From Imbricaverruca yamaguchii (taxonomy: Eukaryota; Arthropoda; Thecostraca; Neoverrucidae), in contig JAOTOL010001468.1 of assembly GCA_034440575.1 (NCBI GenBank), forward strand, positions 330,501 through 394,500: DNA of 64,000 nucleotides, read 5' to 3'. Position 1 is the stretch's first letter. Every line of letters begins with the position of its first letter. Position numbers and translations under genes: made by a program. The notes below the pieces were generated by a model. It made no database searches. It was not told where the DNA came from and saw nothing but the letters and a program-made list of their open reading frames with translations. Below are positions 1 through 12,485 of this stretch, piece after piece.

Positions 1-319
1 AACGTCCGTTCCGCCACTTGTGACGTATTTGGAGTGTATGCGCTGATTGGTCACAACTTTTGCAAATGGGTGGAAGCAAAGCTATAGAACACTGGTGGTA
101 GCCACTTTTTTGCCACACCACACCGATTGACATCTTGAGGTCACCAAAAGTCAAGTAAGCAAATTTTCCGATCTTGAAGCTCTTCCCTGATTGGTCTAAA
201 AACGCGGGATCGAGGCCAGGGGTTTCAAGGGAAACCGGGGAAAGCATATTCTATCGAATGACTCAACAATGCTAACAATAACAACAGCAAGAACAAGAAT
301 GAAAATAATCATAGCTCTG

Positions 320-655
320 TCCAGCCAGCATTTTAACCGGGCCCTGACTGGGGCCCAGCTGGGCGGACGGCAGGGCAGCGACCGGGCAGCCCGACTGAGC
401 CCCAGTTGGCCCATGCAACATTTATTCGCTGGGACCCGACATGTCCCCGGTCGGTTTTCGGACCGGGGCCCAGCTGAGCAGCGACTGGGCACGCGAGTCC
501 ACACCGAGCACAAGCGTGGTGCGAACTGGGTGCGGACCGGGCCCCGGCTGGGCAGGGACTGGGCGCGGACCGGGCTGAAGCTGGACAAGCGAGTCTACGT
601 TGAGCACAAGCATGGCGCGGATCGGGCGCGGACCAGTTTAGCTAAGGTAGAAAAT
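320..655. repeat. GC-rich degenerate tandem repeat
   Basis: Roughly 98-bp units (for example 492-589 and 590-650) share GAGCACAAGC.TGG and GGGCGCGGACC, with shorter internal CCAGCTGGGC repeats. Confidence 0.6.
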
Positions 656-1974
656 ATGTAAAAATGAAGCTCCCATGGTAGCTTCATTTTGACATATTTT
701 TTCGCATCCGTGTATCTTGATGATGAAGTGGTGAAAATGATTCAGTCTGAAGTAAAAATAGATTATAATTGGATGTACGTGCCCTAAAATCCGCCCAGTC
801 ATCTCATTAAGTATTGTTATTTGATGGGACTAGTTTATGTCGCATAATAGATTAGTTTGCACCATATGCTAGGCTCATCAACTAACGCGGTGTTAAAAGC
901 GTCGGCCATAAATATTGAATGTAACTATTTACGTGCCATATTTTGATGTAACATGTTTTATAACTACTGATATGTTATCAGGTACAAATTTTACCCCTCA
1001 AATTCACATTTGTTTTTAAAAAAAATTAATTGTGCACTACAATATTATGTAGCACTTATTTTCAGCAAAGAGCTGGTATGACTGCATGGGTGTAGCCACT
1101 GAGGTGCCCCCCCCCCCCCACATTTCTCTGAAAAGTTCCGATTTGTCCTCCTCAATTTATTGAGTCCCCGCATGTGCCCGCAAACCTCAAGTACCTGAGC
1201 ATGATTGCCGCAAAATTATACTTCACCATCTATGCAGTGAAGATATATATCCAAGATAATCACCAAAAATACTAGAAGCCCATTTAGCTAATCAACGGGC
1301 TTTGCAGACTAGCAGTCATCACAAAATATCCGAGCAGTAAATCAACATATTTTCAAAATTTATGCTCCCAGGCCATTCTTAAATAACGTGAACTTCGGCC
1401 AATTTGTGCTTTCACTTGCGTGGAAAGTTGCGCTTTGCGAGACAACAAATTTACATTATCACGAGGTTTTATACCTTGTAGGTTGCATTCCCCTGTGCGT
1501 ATATCGATATATCTTGAACTAAAGTGACTCTGGGTATCTCTGGTACTTCCAAGACCATGGAGGGCAGTTATGGGCAGCCATAAGCACGTACGTCAACTTA
1601 GCGTAGTATTCGTATTCGTATTCAGCGACGAGTCTGATAGATACGTATTTGTACCGGCATTGGCGTTCAGCCGACGGTTCCATGATCGTTAGAATCAATT
1701 GCTACAAATTCTTCTGGTTGTGCTGAACACGCTGGAAACAACTACCCAGGTCTCACATAACCACTTTAAAGGTCAAGGTCCAATGGACACCGGTTTCTTC
1801 GATTTCTTCGCATTTTTTTCGGTTTCATCCAAACCTGCCGAAATCTAGTATAAAGCGATAACCTGCTCTGGACCATCGTGTAGCATTTCAAGCCGGTGCA
1901 TGTCAAGGTAAAACGTGAAGATCAATAGTTAGCTTGATTTATTAGATTGAGATATCGGAGCGGTATTGCCCGAA

Positions 1975-2260
1975 CGCGAGGTTCGGTTGCTATCGCTTTA
2001 ACCCGCGCCGTCTTTCCGGTCAAATCCTCACACCCGTCTCGGGGGCGGGGGCGGTTGAAGACCCCCTCTAGAATCCAAACTAAGCATCGCACGTAGAGTC
2101 CGGGTCGACCCTCCAAAACAATTTCCCCCAAAAATGACGTCACCAGGTGGCTAGATTTTCACGACTTTTCACGACTTACATTATACTTTGAATTTGGGGA
2201 GTTCATTTTGGGGGATATATGAAAAAAAAACATTTATTTGGAATGAGAAAAGGGTAGTGA
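1975..2260. repeat. Dispersed repeat family A, copy 1
   Basis: This matches 24855-25150 in the same orientation. Shared landmarks are CCCGCGCCGTC, AACTAAGCATCGCACG, TGACGTCACCAGG and GGGGAGTTCATTTTGGGG. No coding content or terminal repeats were seen. Confidence 0.75.
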
Positions 2261-2329
2261 AACCGACCAGGGTTATATTTTTTTTGCCCCCCAAAAAAAA
2301 AAATATTTTTTTTTTTTAAATTATCATGT

Positions 2330-2790
2330 TTTCTTTAATTTTCCTTTTCCAATGGGTAGTGGAGACTGAGAAACGTTGTTGGAAGTCAATTTTCCCTAAT
2401 AAAAAACGCTTACTTTAGCCAGAATCTTGTATTTGAACTGCAATTTGGCAAATACGCAAGATGTATATGTAGTCAAAAACTTTTTTTTTTTAATGAAAAA
2501 TTCCACTCGGACGTTTTGTTGTATCTGTAAAGATAAGCAAACGCCGAAAATTTCATTCAAATATCTGTATCCGTTAAAGCGTGACGACTGGTTTAACTTT
2601 TTTGGAGGTGACCTCACTTGACCTTGACTAACTCGTTGACCCTACATGACCTGACCTAAACATATTTAATCAACTTGTCAAATTGAAGTGGTAAAAGGTG
2701 TGCCAAATTTGGGCGCGCTGCCGTGCGCCGTTCGTCCGCTATCCGTGAAAAACCTGAGGTGGGGGTGGCGGTTGAAGACCCCCTCAGGTT
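2330..2790. repeat. Dispersed repeat family B, segment 2
   Basis: This matches 17505-17935 in the same orientation (GCCAGAATCTT, TAAAGATAAGCAAACGC, ATCCGTTAAAGCGTGACGA, GCGCCGTTCGTCCGCTATCC, GCGGTTGAAGACCCCC). Confidence 0.75.
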
Positions 2791-3729
2791 AATTAATAAA
2801 GACGTGACGTGACGGGTTAATTTCCATGAAGTGGGCGTCATTCGATGTAACTTGTTATGCCATATCAGAAAGCTAAGCAATCAATTTTTGTCAAAGGCAA
2901 AGGCCAAGTTGATCCTTCGGTCGCCACAATTGCTTATGTTTGCGTTCAAACCTATCACACTCTGGTATCAAGCCAGTCATGATCACTCGAGTGCAATTTC
3001 AAACCAGGACATGTCAAGGTCAAAGGTTTCATTGAGTTTTCGATAACCTCGCGTATCGTGGATGTGGCTTCAATTTGCAGAAGATGGATGTCATTCGACG
3101 TCGCTTGACGTGCGGTGTCAGAAAGTCGATAAGTAGGAATAATCTCGACGGGTGGAAATTCAAGCTGATTTACTCGGTCGCCTCGCTTTTGTCTCGCCCA
3201 ATTGGGCGATAAAAAAATGTATAATCGAGACGTTCACCTGGGTCGCTTGTAAGCCTCGGTAGGCTTGCAAGCCTACCCAGACCACTATCAAGCGGTAGCC
3301 CATGGTAAACCCTCGCCGACATTCAGAAACCGGGATATGTTAAGGTCAAAGTTCAATATTAAATTTTTGTTAACATATTGGAAGTCATTGCGATTCGTCG
3401 CTATGGGTTAAATTTGAACAAAGTGGATGTCATTCGACGCAGCCTGTGCCGTATTATAATGTTACGAAATCGAAACAACTTCAGAAGTCAGAGATGAAGC
3501 GGACTTCTATGGTCGCCTCGCATTTTTTCTTCACCCTAATTTTCGAAATAACAAGTTTTGAGGCATGCTTAACACTCGGACGTCCGGCGGCCTGCGCCAA
3601 CTTCAAGATGTCTAGATGTCTGCCCCATAAGGTCCCTAGACCTATGCTAGCTAGCGACAAACAGAAAACGGCAACGGATAGCTGATGACAAGCTCTATCG
3701 AAAGTGGTTCGGTCATTTTTTTATCGCTC

Positions 3730-4345
3730 AGGCCAATATTCAGGTAACTGGGTCATCATAGGTCAAATTCTACCAGATCGGGTGGGACTCTCAGATATTG
3801 ACACATTTATCAGGACCTGTAGCAGATAGAAACAAACGGCGAACGCTATTCAATTTACAGAGGACAATCGAAGCGCCATGTACGTGCCCAAGCAGGAATA
3901 CTTCTTACTCCGGATATGTGACCTCAGGTCAAGGTCATGAAGTAGCCTAGGGAGGGCATGTAGTATATCAATCGACACGTCTTGGCGATGCAAGCACAAT
4001 GCTGGTAATTTCAGCCGTCTATCTCAATGCAGTGCGATATAATGCGCAGAAATGTGCTAGTGATCTCAAGTGACCTGAGATGGCCTTGGTGAGGTTACTG
4101 AGTAAAAATGTTGGCGGTAGCATTGAGCATAGCTTCCAACTACACGCCACAACCGTTGTGAGGTCATTTGGAGAGCAAATATGTAACCAGGAAACATTTG
4201 TATATTTTACCATAGCCCTATAATTGGGGAAGGCATGGCCGCGACCTGACCTCAGGTCAATGCCATGAAAAACTCGAGATATATATTATGGGCGTGATGA
4301 GATCATGACGTGTTATAAGTTTGAAATTAATCTCCAAATTATTTT
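3730..4345. repeat. Dispersed repeat family B, segment 1
   Basis: This matches 16890-17480 in the same orientation (GTCATCATAGGTCAAATTC, CAAGCACAATG, CCACAACCGTTGTGAG, GATGAGATCATGAC). Rich in TGACCT/AGGTCA hexamers. Here segment 1 lies downstream of segment 2, the reverse of the order at 16880. Confidence 0.75.
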
Positions 4346-4539
4346 GGAAGTTATATCACCTAGAACTCCGAGAGTTGTTGGGTTGCTTCGCCGGACCTGG
4401 TGACCTGATCTGAGATGACCCGGGGTTAAAAATGTCTGAAGATATGCGGAAAGGACGAATGAGTAGCCATGCGAGGTTTGGCCTTGCTAACCCGATTAGT
4501 ATGGCGGAAGATTAGGGAAAACCGCACGTGGGACAGATA

Positions 4540-5060
4540 TCTGCCCCCGGACGTGCGCGTGTTACTTTTCAGAGGTCCGGTCCAATGTTTGAGGGTCCCA
4601 GCGCGACTTTGAGGGACCTGGCCCGTCTTTTGGGCCCCAGCATAATTTTCAGTGTTCCCGGCAAGACTTCTTTGGTCCGAGTATGGTTCCGGCCCGAGCC
4701 TTTGAAGCCCCAACATGATTTTTGGAGTCCGGAGCGACCTTTCTGAGTCCCTGCACGAGTTGATGGACCCCAGCGGTATTTTCAGGGGCCTGGTCTCTCT
4801 TTTTGGTGCCGTGGTGCGATTTTTTCAAGTCCCTGCGTCATTTTCAGGGGCCCTGCGCAACATTTTGGGCCCTCAGTGCGATTATATGAGCCCTGGTGCG
4901 ATTCTTTGGGCTCTCAGAATTATTTAATGGTCCCTTCGTGACTTTTTTGGCCACAATTTGATTTTTACGGGTTGCAGTGCAATTTTTCTGGGGGTCTCAG
5001 CGGGAGTTGTATGGAGCAAGCGCATTTTTCTCAACTCCAGCGCGATTCTTGGGTCCCACA
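4540..5060. repeat. Degenerate tandem repeat, period about 33-35 bp
   Basis: The recurring pattern TTTTC.GGGCCC followed by GCGCGATT is strongly diverged. Old minisatellite, no coding sense. Confidence 0.55.
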
Positions 5061-5389
5061 ACCTCTTAGGGGTAGCAGCTGTCCCTAATGCCCCCATCTT
5101 CGGTACGCCACTGGTGTGTATCCATATTCATTGTAACAAAGCCAATGGCCAACAATGTATATTCTGCTACAAAATATTAACGTTTAGCGTGTTTACAGCA
5201 GTGCTATAAGGTGATTGTAAAATCGAGCCCAGCACTTACGACATAATACTATGTGTTCTTAGGCAGTGATAAGTAGTGAACTTGCCAAATTTTGAAGGAA
5301 CTTTTTGTCCACAAAATATCATTTTAGCAATTGTAAATTTGAGAACCAGGACTTGAAAATTAGGCGCTGAAATCCTAGGATACACACAT

Positions 5390-5394
<5 letters not shown>

Positions 5395-5457
<63 letters not shown>
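5395..5457. repeat. (TA)n microsatellite
   Basis: Uninterrupted TA dinucleotides following a short CATA-rich lead. Confidence 0.95.
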
Positions 5458-5460
<3 letters not shown>

Positions 5461-6250
5461 TATGCACTTTTTAGGGGTGTTCTTACCTCTGTCTTACCCA
5501 AACATACCGCGTTCCTGGTTTGTTCACCCCACTCCGCACCCAAATTTCAAAACCGTGGCCACACCATTGACGCTTTGAACTAGCAATATGAGCAAGGCAA
5601 CCCTGTTCACGCTGTCACGTGTAAGAGACATGTAGATGATGACATAAATCTTCGGCCTCCCGACTGGCCGGAAAGAAGAATTAATATACATTCGTAAATA
5701 GGCAGTGTTGTTAATAGGCACTTGTTTGTTGCAATCAGCTGGCTAAGTCCGATATCTACACGTAAGTACAAATGTAAACAAATCGACCGGAACATTTTCC
5801 CCCTTCGAGGGAGAATAAACTCTGGAGCTAGTTGACGTACCTGAGAGTATTATATGCGAGCACCGAGGAATCCTTACCGTGAGGTTATGGAGGACATTTT
5901 CCACGCCGCCTCTCACGCCGGCCGCCGCGTTAGTAGCAATCAGTAGCAAGCTTTCTACCAGGGAACGGATGAAATCGCCCAGGGTTGTGTGGTGTTAGTG
6001 CACTGTTTTTGTAATTCCGCTGATCAATTCGTCCAATGGTACCTCTTGGGAACCATTTCACGCTATGCTAATTTAAGACAAGTCTGTTCATCTATGTCCG
6101 ACGGCACCGCCAGCACCGGCGTTCCTCCCCGCAACCCACGACCAATAACTGCCGGCTCATGTGTTGAACTGGCATGAGCGAGCGGACGTTTGAATGAGTA
6201 AGTCCCGTGTGAGCGATGTAATGTTCGTTCGTAGGCTCCGGCTCAGACCC

Positions 6251-6334
6251 GTGCTCGAGGTGTGATAAGTGATCCACTAGATGTACTTCCATGGATACTT
6301 ACATCCAGTGGATCACTTGTCACATCCTGAGCAC
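6251..6334. repeat. Hairpin-forming inverted repeat
   Basis: Core arms 6261-6285 and 6300-6324 pair over 25 bp with two mismatches that would be G-U in one RNA strand. Pairing extends outward through GTGCTC/GAGCAC. The loop is 14 nt. Next to it a stretch of about 35 bp (TAATGTTCG through CCCGTGCTCGAG) is duplicated at 6220 and 6368. Confidence 0.7.
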
Positions 6335-7135
6335 CGGCTATGTCGAGCCGAAACCGACCGCGCCATGTAATGTTCGTAGGCTCCGGCTCAGACCCGTGCT
6401 CGAGAGCAGCGGCCGCACACGCGAAGGTCGCGGGTCAGACTGAATGTTCATTGGCTGCGGCCCACAGCTGGCTGCAGCTGTGGGCTGCCATATGTGAGGA
6501 GATACCCAACAAGCGACTCGGTGTGATCCGCCCAGTGTCATCGAGTTGTTGCAACTCCAGTCACGGATCCGAGTCGAGTGAGTCGGGTGGTCCACTCAGC
6601 TGTTGCCGCCTATGCCGAGTCATCTTTCGCCGCCTCCAGTCGCGTGCCGCCCTGATAGTCAACGTGCCGTTTCTGCGACCTCCAGCCACTCACCGTGACC
6701 TGCTCTTGTTGCCCGTGTTGCTGGTCGTGTTGCTGGTCGTGGTGCGGGCCGTGGTGTGGGCCGTGGTGCGGGTCGCCAAGCCTGCCGTTGGTCCGCCGCG
6801 GCGCCGGGACCAACGTCCGAGGTGAGATCGGCGTGACCTTGTTCTAGGTCAGCTGCACGGACCTGTCGCGGTCCCTTCTGCTCCGACCGGCCCCGACCAG
6901 CGGCCGCCTCGACCAGCCCTTCCCGTCGCGACAGAGGCGCACCCAGGGCCCACCGCCAGGGGAGCGGACGCCGGTGCTGGGTCAGAGATCAGCAGACAGG
7001 AGCGACTCCAGACCGCTCAACATCCACGCATCGGCCACATCAGCATCCAGTGTTTCAAGCCCGTGCTACTAAAACTCTTCCACGAGCTCTTATTAGTGCT
7101 GATTGGAGTATCGGGATTTCATCTCAGAGCTACCA

Positions 7136-7262
7136 ATGGGGACGAGTGGTCTAGGGGTAAGTTGCTCGTCTCGCAATCAAAAGGTTGTGGGTTCGAGTCC
7201 CAGCGACGCTACGTGACTCAAAGGTCGATGTGTCGTAAAACCAATAACCAACAAACCAGAAC
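7136..7262 (+). mobile_element. tRNA-derived SINE, copy 1
   Basis: The head carries a pol III A box (GTGGTCTAGGGGTAAG, like tRNA-Pro) and a B box (GGTTCGAGTCC, 7188-7198). The body GACGCTACGTGACTCAA leads to a tail AACCAATAACCAACAAACCA. The same body and tail occur in the copy at 44780, so it is a SINE rather than a tRNA gene. It lacks a 44-bp segment present after the B box in that copy. Confidence 0.8.
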
Positions 7263-8482
7263 TGTCACTGGGGGAAGTGGCCACATTTTATTCCGGTGTT
7301 TGCTCCCATAGTTGACGCACATACCCAGTGTCTGCCACGGTGCCTGTCCAACCCCAGCGCCCCTGCAGTGACACGACACCCGTGACCCGATGCAGTGCCG
7401 CCGGCAAGCTCTAGCGCAGCACGGCCACGGCTCAGACTCCTACAGGGAGTGGAACCGAGCTGTACGCTCGGCGAATGAAACCCCCAGGATACCATCTCTG
7501 ACAAAAGTATCCGCGTAGACATTCAAGCAAAGGCAAGGTATATCAGAGATAGACCACCAACATCAATGCTGGAAGGTTGAGCATGACATGGAAGAACTAT
7601 ATGTTGAAATAAAAATTCGGATATTATTTGACCCTTTCAACTTTGCAACTTGTCAAGTAATGCCAACTACGTTTAATTGATCACCGCATTTGTTAAATAC
7701 CGAGGCTGTTGTATCACACTGCTTTGTTTCTACTTCAATTGCATCATAACACAATAAACGACAAATGTTCTTATGTGTTGTTATTTATCACACCATGATT
7801 CCATGGAGTGTTTGCGCCTTTATATCGCCACAAGTAATATTATAAACATAACACGCAAATGAACTGAACCATTAGTATCTTCTTGGAACTCACCATTAGG
7901 TGTTAATGGACATGTGACTGATGGTACCCACGTTTACGCTGAGATCACTAAGGTATATTAACGTTATATCACTGGGCCAGATATTAAACCAGATATTTCA
8001 TTGCCACTTATTGCAACTTAGTATCTTGATTTGATGTAGTTAATCCCTCAGACGTTTTAGTCGATATTTGATGTCTGATGACTTAGTTTTTATATTAAAG
8101 TTGACATTCATAGGCACAAAACCCTCTTTTGTAGGCAACACCGACGACTAAGAATGCCTAACTAATTAGGTATTCTCCAGGCCGCAAAATAGAGCGGCCG
8201 GAATCTGTTTTCTGTGGGGTGGTTTGGGGAGGGGGAGGCGAAAGGCGGGTACCGGGCATGATTATTTCGCCAAATTTTGTCATCACATCATGGTTTCCTT
8301 GAAACTGACGTTTTGAAAGAATGCGTATTGTCAAAGTGGATTCACCTTTCTCTTTCATTAATACATGAGCTGTTCCGGGTAGGTGATGGCTCAGTCCTCG
8401 GAAGTCTGGGACACTGGTTGATTCTATGGGGCTGTGCAAAATTGCGGATGCGGAGGAACGACAACTCTAGCCTCGCCGTCTC

Positions 8483-8735
8483 GCGGTGGATATCAGCAGC
8501 GCATCCAAACATCCAGTTGGGATACCAGCAGTGCGTCCAAGCATACGGCAGTGGATATCAGCAGTGTCCAAACGTCCGACCGGGGATATCACCATCGCGT
8601 CCAAACGTCTGCCGGGGATATCAGCAGTGTCCAAACGTCCGACCGGGGATATCAGCAGCGCGTTCAAACGCCTGCCGGGGATATCAGCAGCGCGTTCAGA
8701 CGACTGGCGATGGATGTCAGCAGCACGTCTGAGCG
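8483..8735. repeat. Minisatellite, period about 31-33 bp
   Basis: About eight units with GATATCAGCAG and GTCCAAACGTC. All six-frame open reading frames across it are repeat artefacts. Confidence 0.8.
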
Positions 8736-8994
8736 GCGGAAGCAAAGCAGTGAGAATTGCTCTGTCTCTTCGTTGGCACCTGAATTATATTAAACTGTTA
8801 CATCTCGGCGCCGGTATTTCCATGTGACAGCACCACATCTCAACAGGAAATATCAAACAAAGGACACATGAATGACTGGCGGTAACATTTCATTCAAACA
8901 CGGCACCGTCCAGCTTGCGAACGTATCGATGTCATTTCGTAAAACTCTAGCCACACAGTCGGCACTGATCACTCGGTGTGTATGTTTGTGTGCG

Positions 8995-9076
<82 letters not shown>

Positions 9077-9240
9077 TACATATACATATGTGTATATATA
9101 TATATGTATGTATGAATTTGTGTGTGTATGCATGTAGGCATGTATGTATGTATGTATGTATGAATTTGTGTGTGTGTATGCACGTATGTATGTATGTATG
9201 TATGCATGCACGTATCATGTATGCATGTATGTGTGTGCGT
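8995..9240. repeat. Compound microsatellite (TA)n with (TGTA)n
   Basis: Pure TA to about 9070, then TATG/TGTA-rich sequence to 9240. Confidence 0.9.
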
Positions 9241-10963
9241 ATACATCGTCGCAGGTATCCGCCAGCGTTTTCAACCGTTAACAGCAACAACTGGCCGCAC
9301 ACCGAGGGGCGACTCGAGGCAGCCCGCACGTCCTGCACACACTTCAACTACGGCGGCGGCGCCTCTGTCGAGAGCCGAGCGAGCCGGCTCGCCGCGGCTC
9401 GGCCGCACAGCGCCGGGCTTGTCACACACTAAACAACCGCAAAGTGAAACGACGCGCGCGCGACGCGGCGGGCAATCCGGTTGCCGAGCGGGCCGCGGGG
9501 GTGCACGCGACCGCGGAGTCTGGACAGGTCCGCACAGGCGGCGCCCTCGCGCAGCGGCGGCCCGCTGAAGGGGCGGGCACGCGCTGTCGCAGCGCGACGG
9601 ACGTTCGTTCATGGACGCTAACAGGAGGTGGAGAGGACGCCCCGACTGGTTTCGGTCGAGGACGTTTTGCGATGGTACGGGTGAAAACAACGCAAGACGA
9701 TCAGCTGGTCGGCCGGATGAAAATAAACGCCACATTGTTGACGAAGCGGGACTTGGGCGTTTTGGGACAAGTGGGACATGTGTTTTAGTTTGGTACAAAT
9801 AAAATGCACATGAGGAAATTTAACGTCATTGCTTCCATAAACGAGGAACGATATGCAATTTCCCTAAGGGAACCTCCTCTGCCACTCAATGCCACGGCAA
9901 AATCAGCATATCTAATCGAAGCTCTTTGCTTCCAGTCTAACACTTGCATAGACCGGATATCGGCCCACAAAACAGCGCGAACAGGGTCGGCCGGTTGGGC
10001 GGCCGTCGGTGCTCGCATAGATCGACACGTCGGGTTCCATTAGCTCCATCGACAGGTCACCAGACAACGGTAAGGAATGAGGGTCAAGAGAAGGAGAAAC
10101 CCAACAAAGAGGCAGCTAGTCCTGCTGGCCGCCAGCACGCAGGACTGTACAAAAAGCAGTCCCAAAGACGAGCATGCACGGGCGCGCCGCTCAACGTCCC
10201 CCACGGTCACACCAGCGGTCCGCAGACACACCTCACCGATCCGAAGTCACCGTAGATAGGACAAGGTTTCTACTGCGATGGCCAGACAAACAGCGTAGCC
10301 TCCGGGTTCGTTGTGCGAGTGTGTGGGCAGACTGACGTCATAGCGGGCGCCTAGGTATTGGACAGGGAAAAACCGACAAAGCTCCTACGGCGACGCTCCA
10401 CGCACACAGAGAATCGTGACGTACAAATCACATCCAACAGGTGCGGACGAGTATTGGTGACTCGGCGACTCAGTGACTATTGGTCACTACACGCCAGCTC
10501 AGCGCTACGCAACGTCTGACAGTGAATGCATCATGTCCTACGACACAGCACAACGCCACACCGGCGGCCCGACAGCCGCCGGAGATTCTCGGAGCGGCCA
10601 ACAGATGGCAGCACATGGACACTCGATATCGCTGCACTGTTCGGGGTGGGTGCGGGTGGGCCCTGCACTGTCGGTGGTGACGCAGCCGGGCAGAGGGGAG
10701 AGCACCGCTGTGCGGAGGCCGTTTCGTCGGTGTTGTGTCGTATGGGGTGACGGTGGCGACGCCCAAGCACAACGGCCCCGGTGGTATGATCTACAGCTCC
10801 GATGACACGTTGGTCTCGTGATGACGCCTGTACAGGTGGCCGGCTCCATGTCCACCGTTCCGGCTCGCATGGCGTGACGCCCCCGTTTCCTTTGGCTGGT
10901 CATTGCTGGGCTGGCTTATGACGAAGCACGGCCGATGCATCGACCCTTTCACTTGATATCACT

Positions 10964-11183
10964 TCATGCGAAAACCCTTGAAATCTCGGGGACATATCCG
11001 TACGCCTCAAGAGCTGACGCCACTACGTAGATCACCCACAACAGGAAGAGGAACATGGAGGAGGCAATCTTGGCGCCGCGCGGCCCGCCGAGCTCGCCGC
11101 CGATGCGCGGATGTCGCCGCAGCAGCATGAGACCGATCGCCAGCGCCGCCTCGCAGCAGAAGAGCGTAACAGAGAACGCCAAA
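10964..11183 (-). CDS. NCX: NCX terminal coding exon
   Basis: This last coding exon has 220 nt to the TGA at 10966-10964. It starts with the T that completes Asn, then LAFSVTLFCCEAALAIGLML, LRRHPRIGGELGGPRG, AKIASSMFLFLLWVIYVVAS and ALEAYGYVPEISRVFA. IGGELGGPR between two hydrophobic helices and the closing SLEAY-like motif are diagnostic of the SLC8 C terminus. The tail after LEAY is a little longer than in the family members I know, which stop after about six residues. The acceptor is CCCACAG ending at 11184. No AATAAA or ATTAAA in the minus orientation was seen within about 3 kb downstream, so the 3' UTR end is not placed. No further exon is needed to finish the protein. Confidence 0.95.
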
Positions 11184-12485
11184 CTGTGGGTCAAATGGCA
11201 GCACAGTCAGCGACACGACAACTGTGGGTTAAACTTTTTTGCATCCTATTGATATCAGTTTTCACAAAAAAAAGATACTTTGTAGTTAATGTGTTATCTG
11301 CCTTTAACATAGAGGCTTACAAAAAGGAATTTAGAGACACTTGTGAAAACCACAGGAAGCTGCGTAAAACGTGCGCTGTGAATCATGTTTAGGAGCATAC
11401 CCGAGATACCTGTACCCGGGATACCAGTGCATACCCGGGCTACAAACCCGGGGTGCCAACGTGTGCTGACGTAGCTCCGAACCGCAGAACACATCGCAGT
11501 TCCAGCCGTGCAGCACGCGGCCTGCCGACACCTGCACTGCGGCGTGTCGGCCCAGACGCGCGCCAGTTCACCCGGCGGCGGCGCGAACAAACCAAAATTA
11601 GCTCGGCACGTGCCTGCCGTGTAACGTGACCCCGGCAGGCTGGCGCAGGCTGGCGCAGGATAGCCGCGTATGACGACAGGCGCGGCCGGCACGGACAAGG
11701 CGTGGGAGGGTATCGGGGTCGGTGGCGGATGCAGTGGCCACTCATGTACATCTCGTCGGAATTTTTACGTTGCCGGGTGGTGCATTTCGGTGTTCGTCGA
11801 AGATCCTCCGTGACCCGAGATGACGACCGATTTTCGACGTGAGCGCAGCGGGGATCCAAATTAATTTTCGGGAAAGTGCATCAAAATGTGTGTTCAGCAT
11901 CTGGGGAGGGGGGGAGTGCACAACATGATGCATTTCTGTCGAAGATGTATACGTGGTCGCCAGACGGCGAAGTGGTTTGGAAACGCTTGTCTGTCTATCC
12001 GTGTGTGTGTCCAGCTTTGGCATCTGTTGTACGGAAATTTCCGGGTCAGTTTCGCGCATCTTTTTTGCACGCGCTGCGCCCGTACAACCGACATAAATTA
12101 AAAATTGGAGAAAGAGTTTTGGGTGAATAACATGAGGAATCCATATGAAAGATCGCTTGCATGACGGTCAGTTTTACAAGGATTTCAAGAAATGTTCTGT
12201 CTGTGTGTGTCTGCTTGTGCGTACGTGCCGCTTCGACGTATGCTGTGCCAACACGGTCGTTCCGACTCGAGTAAAATTTTCACGCATGATGCGCCGGTTC
12301 AGCGAACAGATCATGACAGTGATTTTGGATCAGACGGATCGCGTGGACACGTGTCAGGTGTCGTCAGCCGAGGTCGTGTCGAAATAAATTAGCCGGGACC
12401 ACAGCATATGCCATAAGCATGACGAAGGCGGTGTCTTGTGACAGTATGCGACGCACGAGATTCAGGTGCCGTGAGTGTGATGGTC

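Larger units (their letters stand above)
1..10963. other. 3' flank of NCX, no gene recognised
   Basis: Downstream of the NCX stop codon the sequence carries dispersed repeats, one SINE, one hairpin, and micro- and minisatellites, annotated separately. Part of 10963-9250 is probably NCX 3' UTR, but no polyadenylation signal on the minus strand was found to end it. The block 9260-9660 is very CpG-rich. Ranges 660-1970, 5060-6200, 7270-8150 and 9670-10960 show no structure I can name. Confidence 0.6.

Noticed and set aside
7136..7210. Functional tRNA gene
   Set aside because: The A and B boxes are present, but the body and tail are shared with the copy at 44780 and the acceptor stem does not pair well; SINE.
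9260..9660. CpG island promoter
   Set aside because: CpG-rich, but it lies downstream of the NCX stop, with no adjacent gene start or core promoter element; much of the window is CpG-rich.
9198..10963. NCX polyadenylation site
   Set aside because: AATAAA-like sequences here (for example 9798) are on the plus strand; none was found in the minus orientation.
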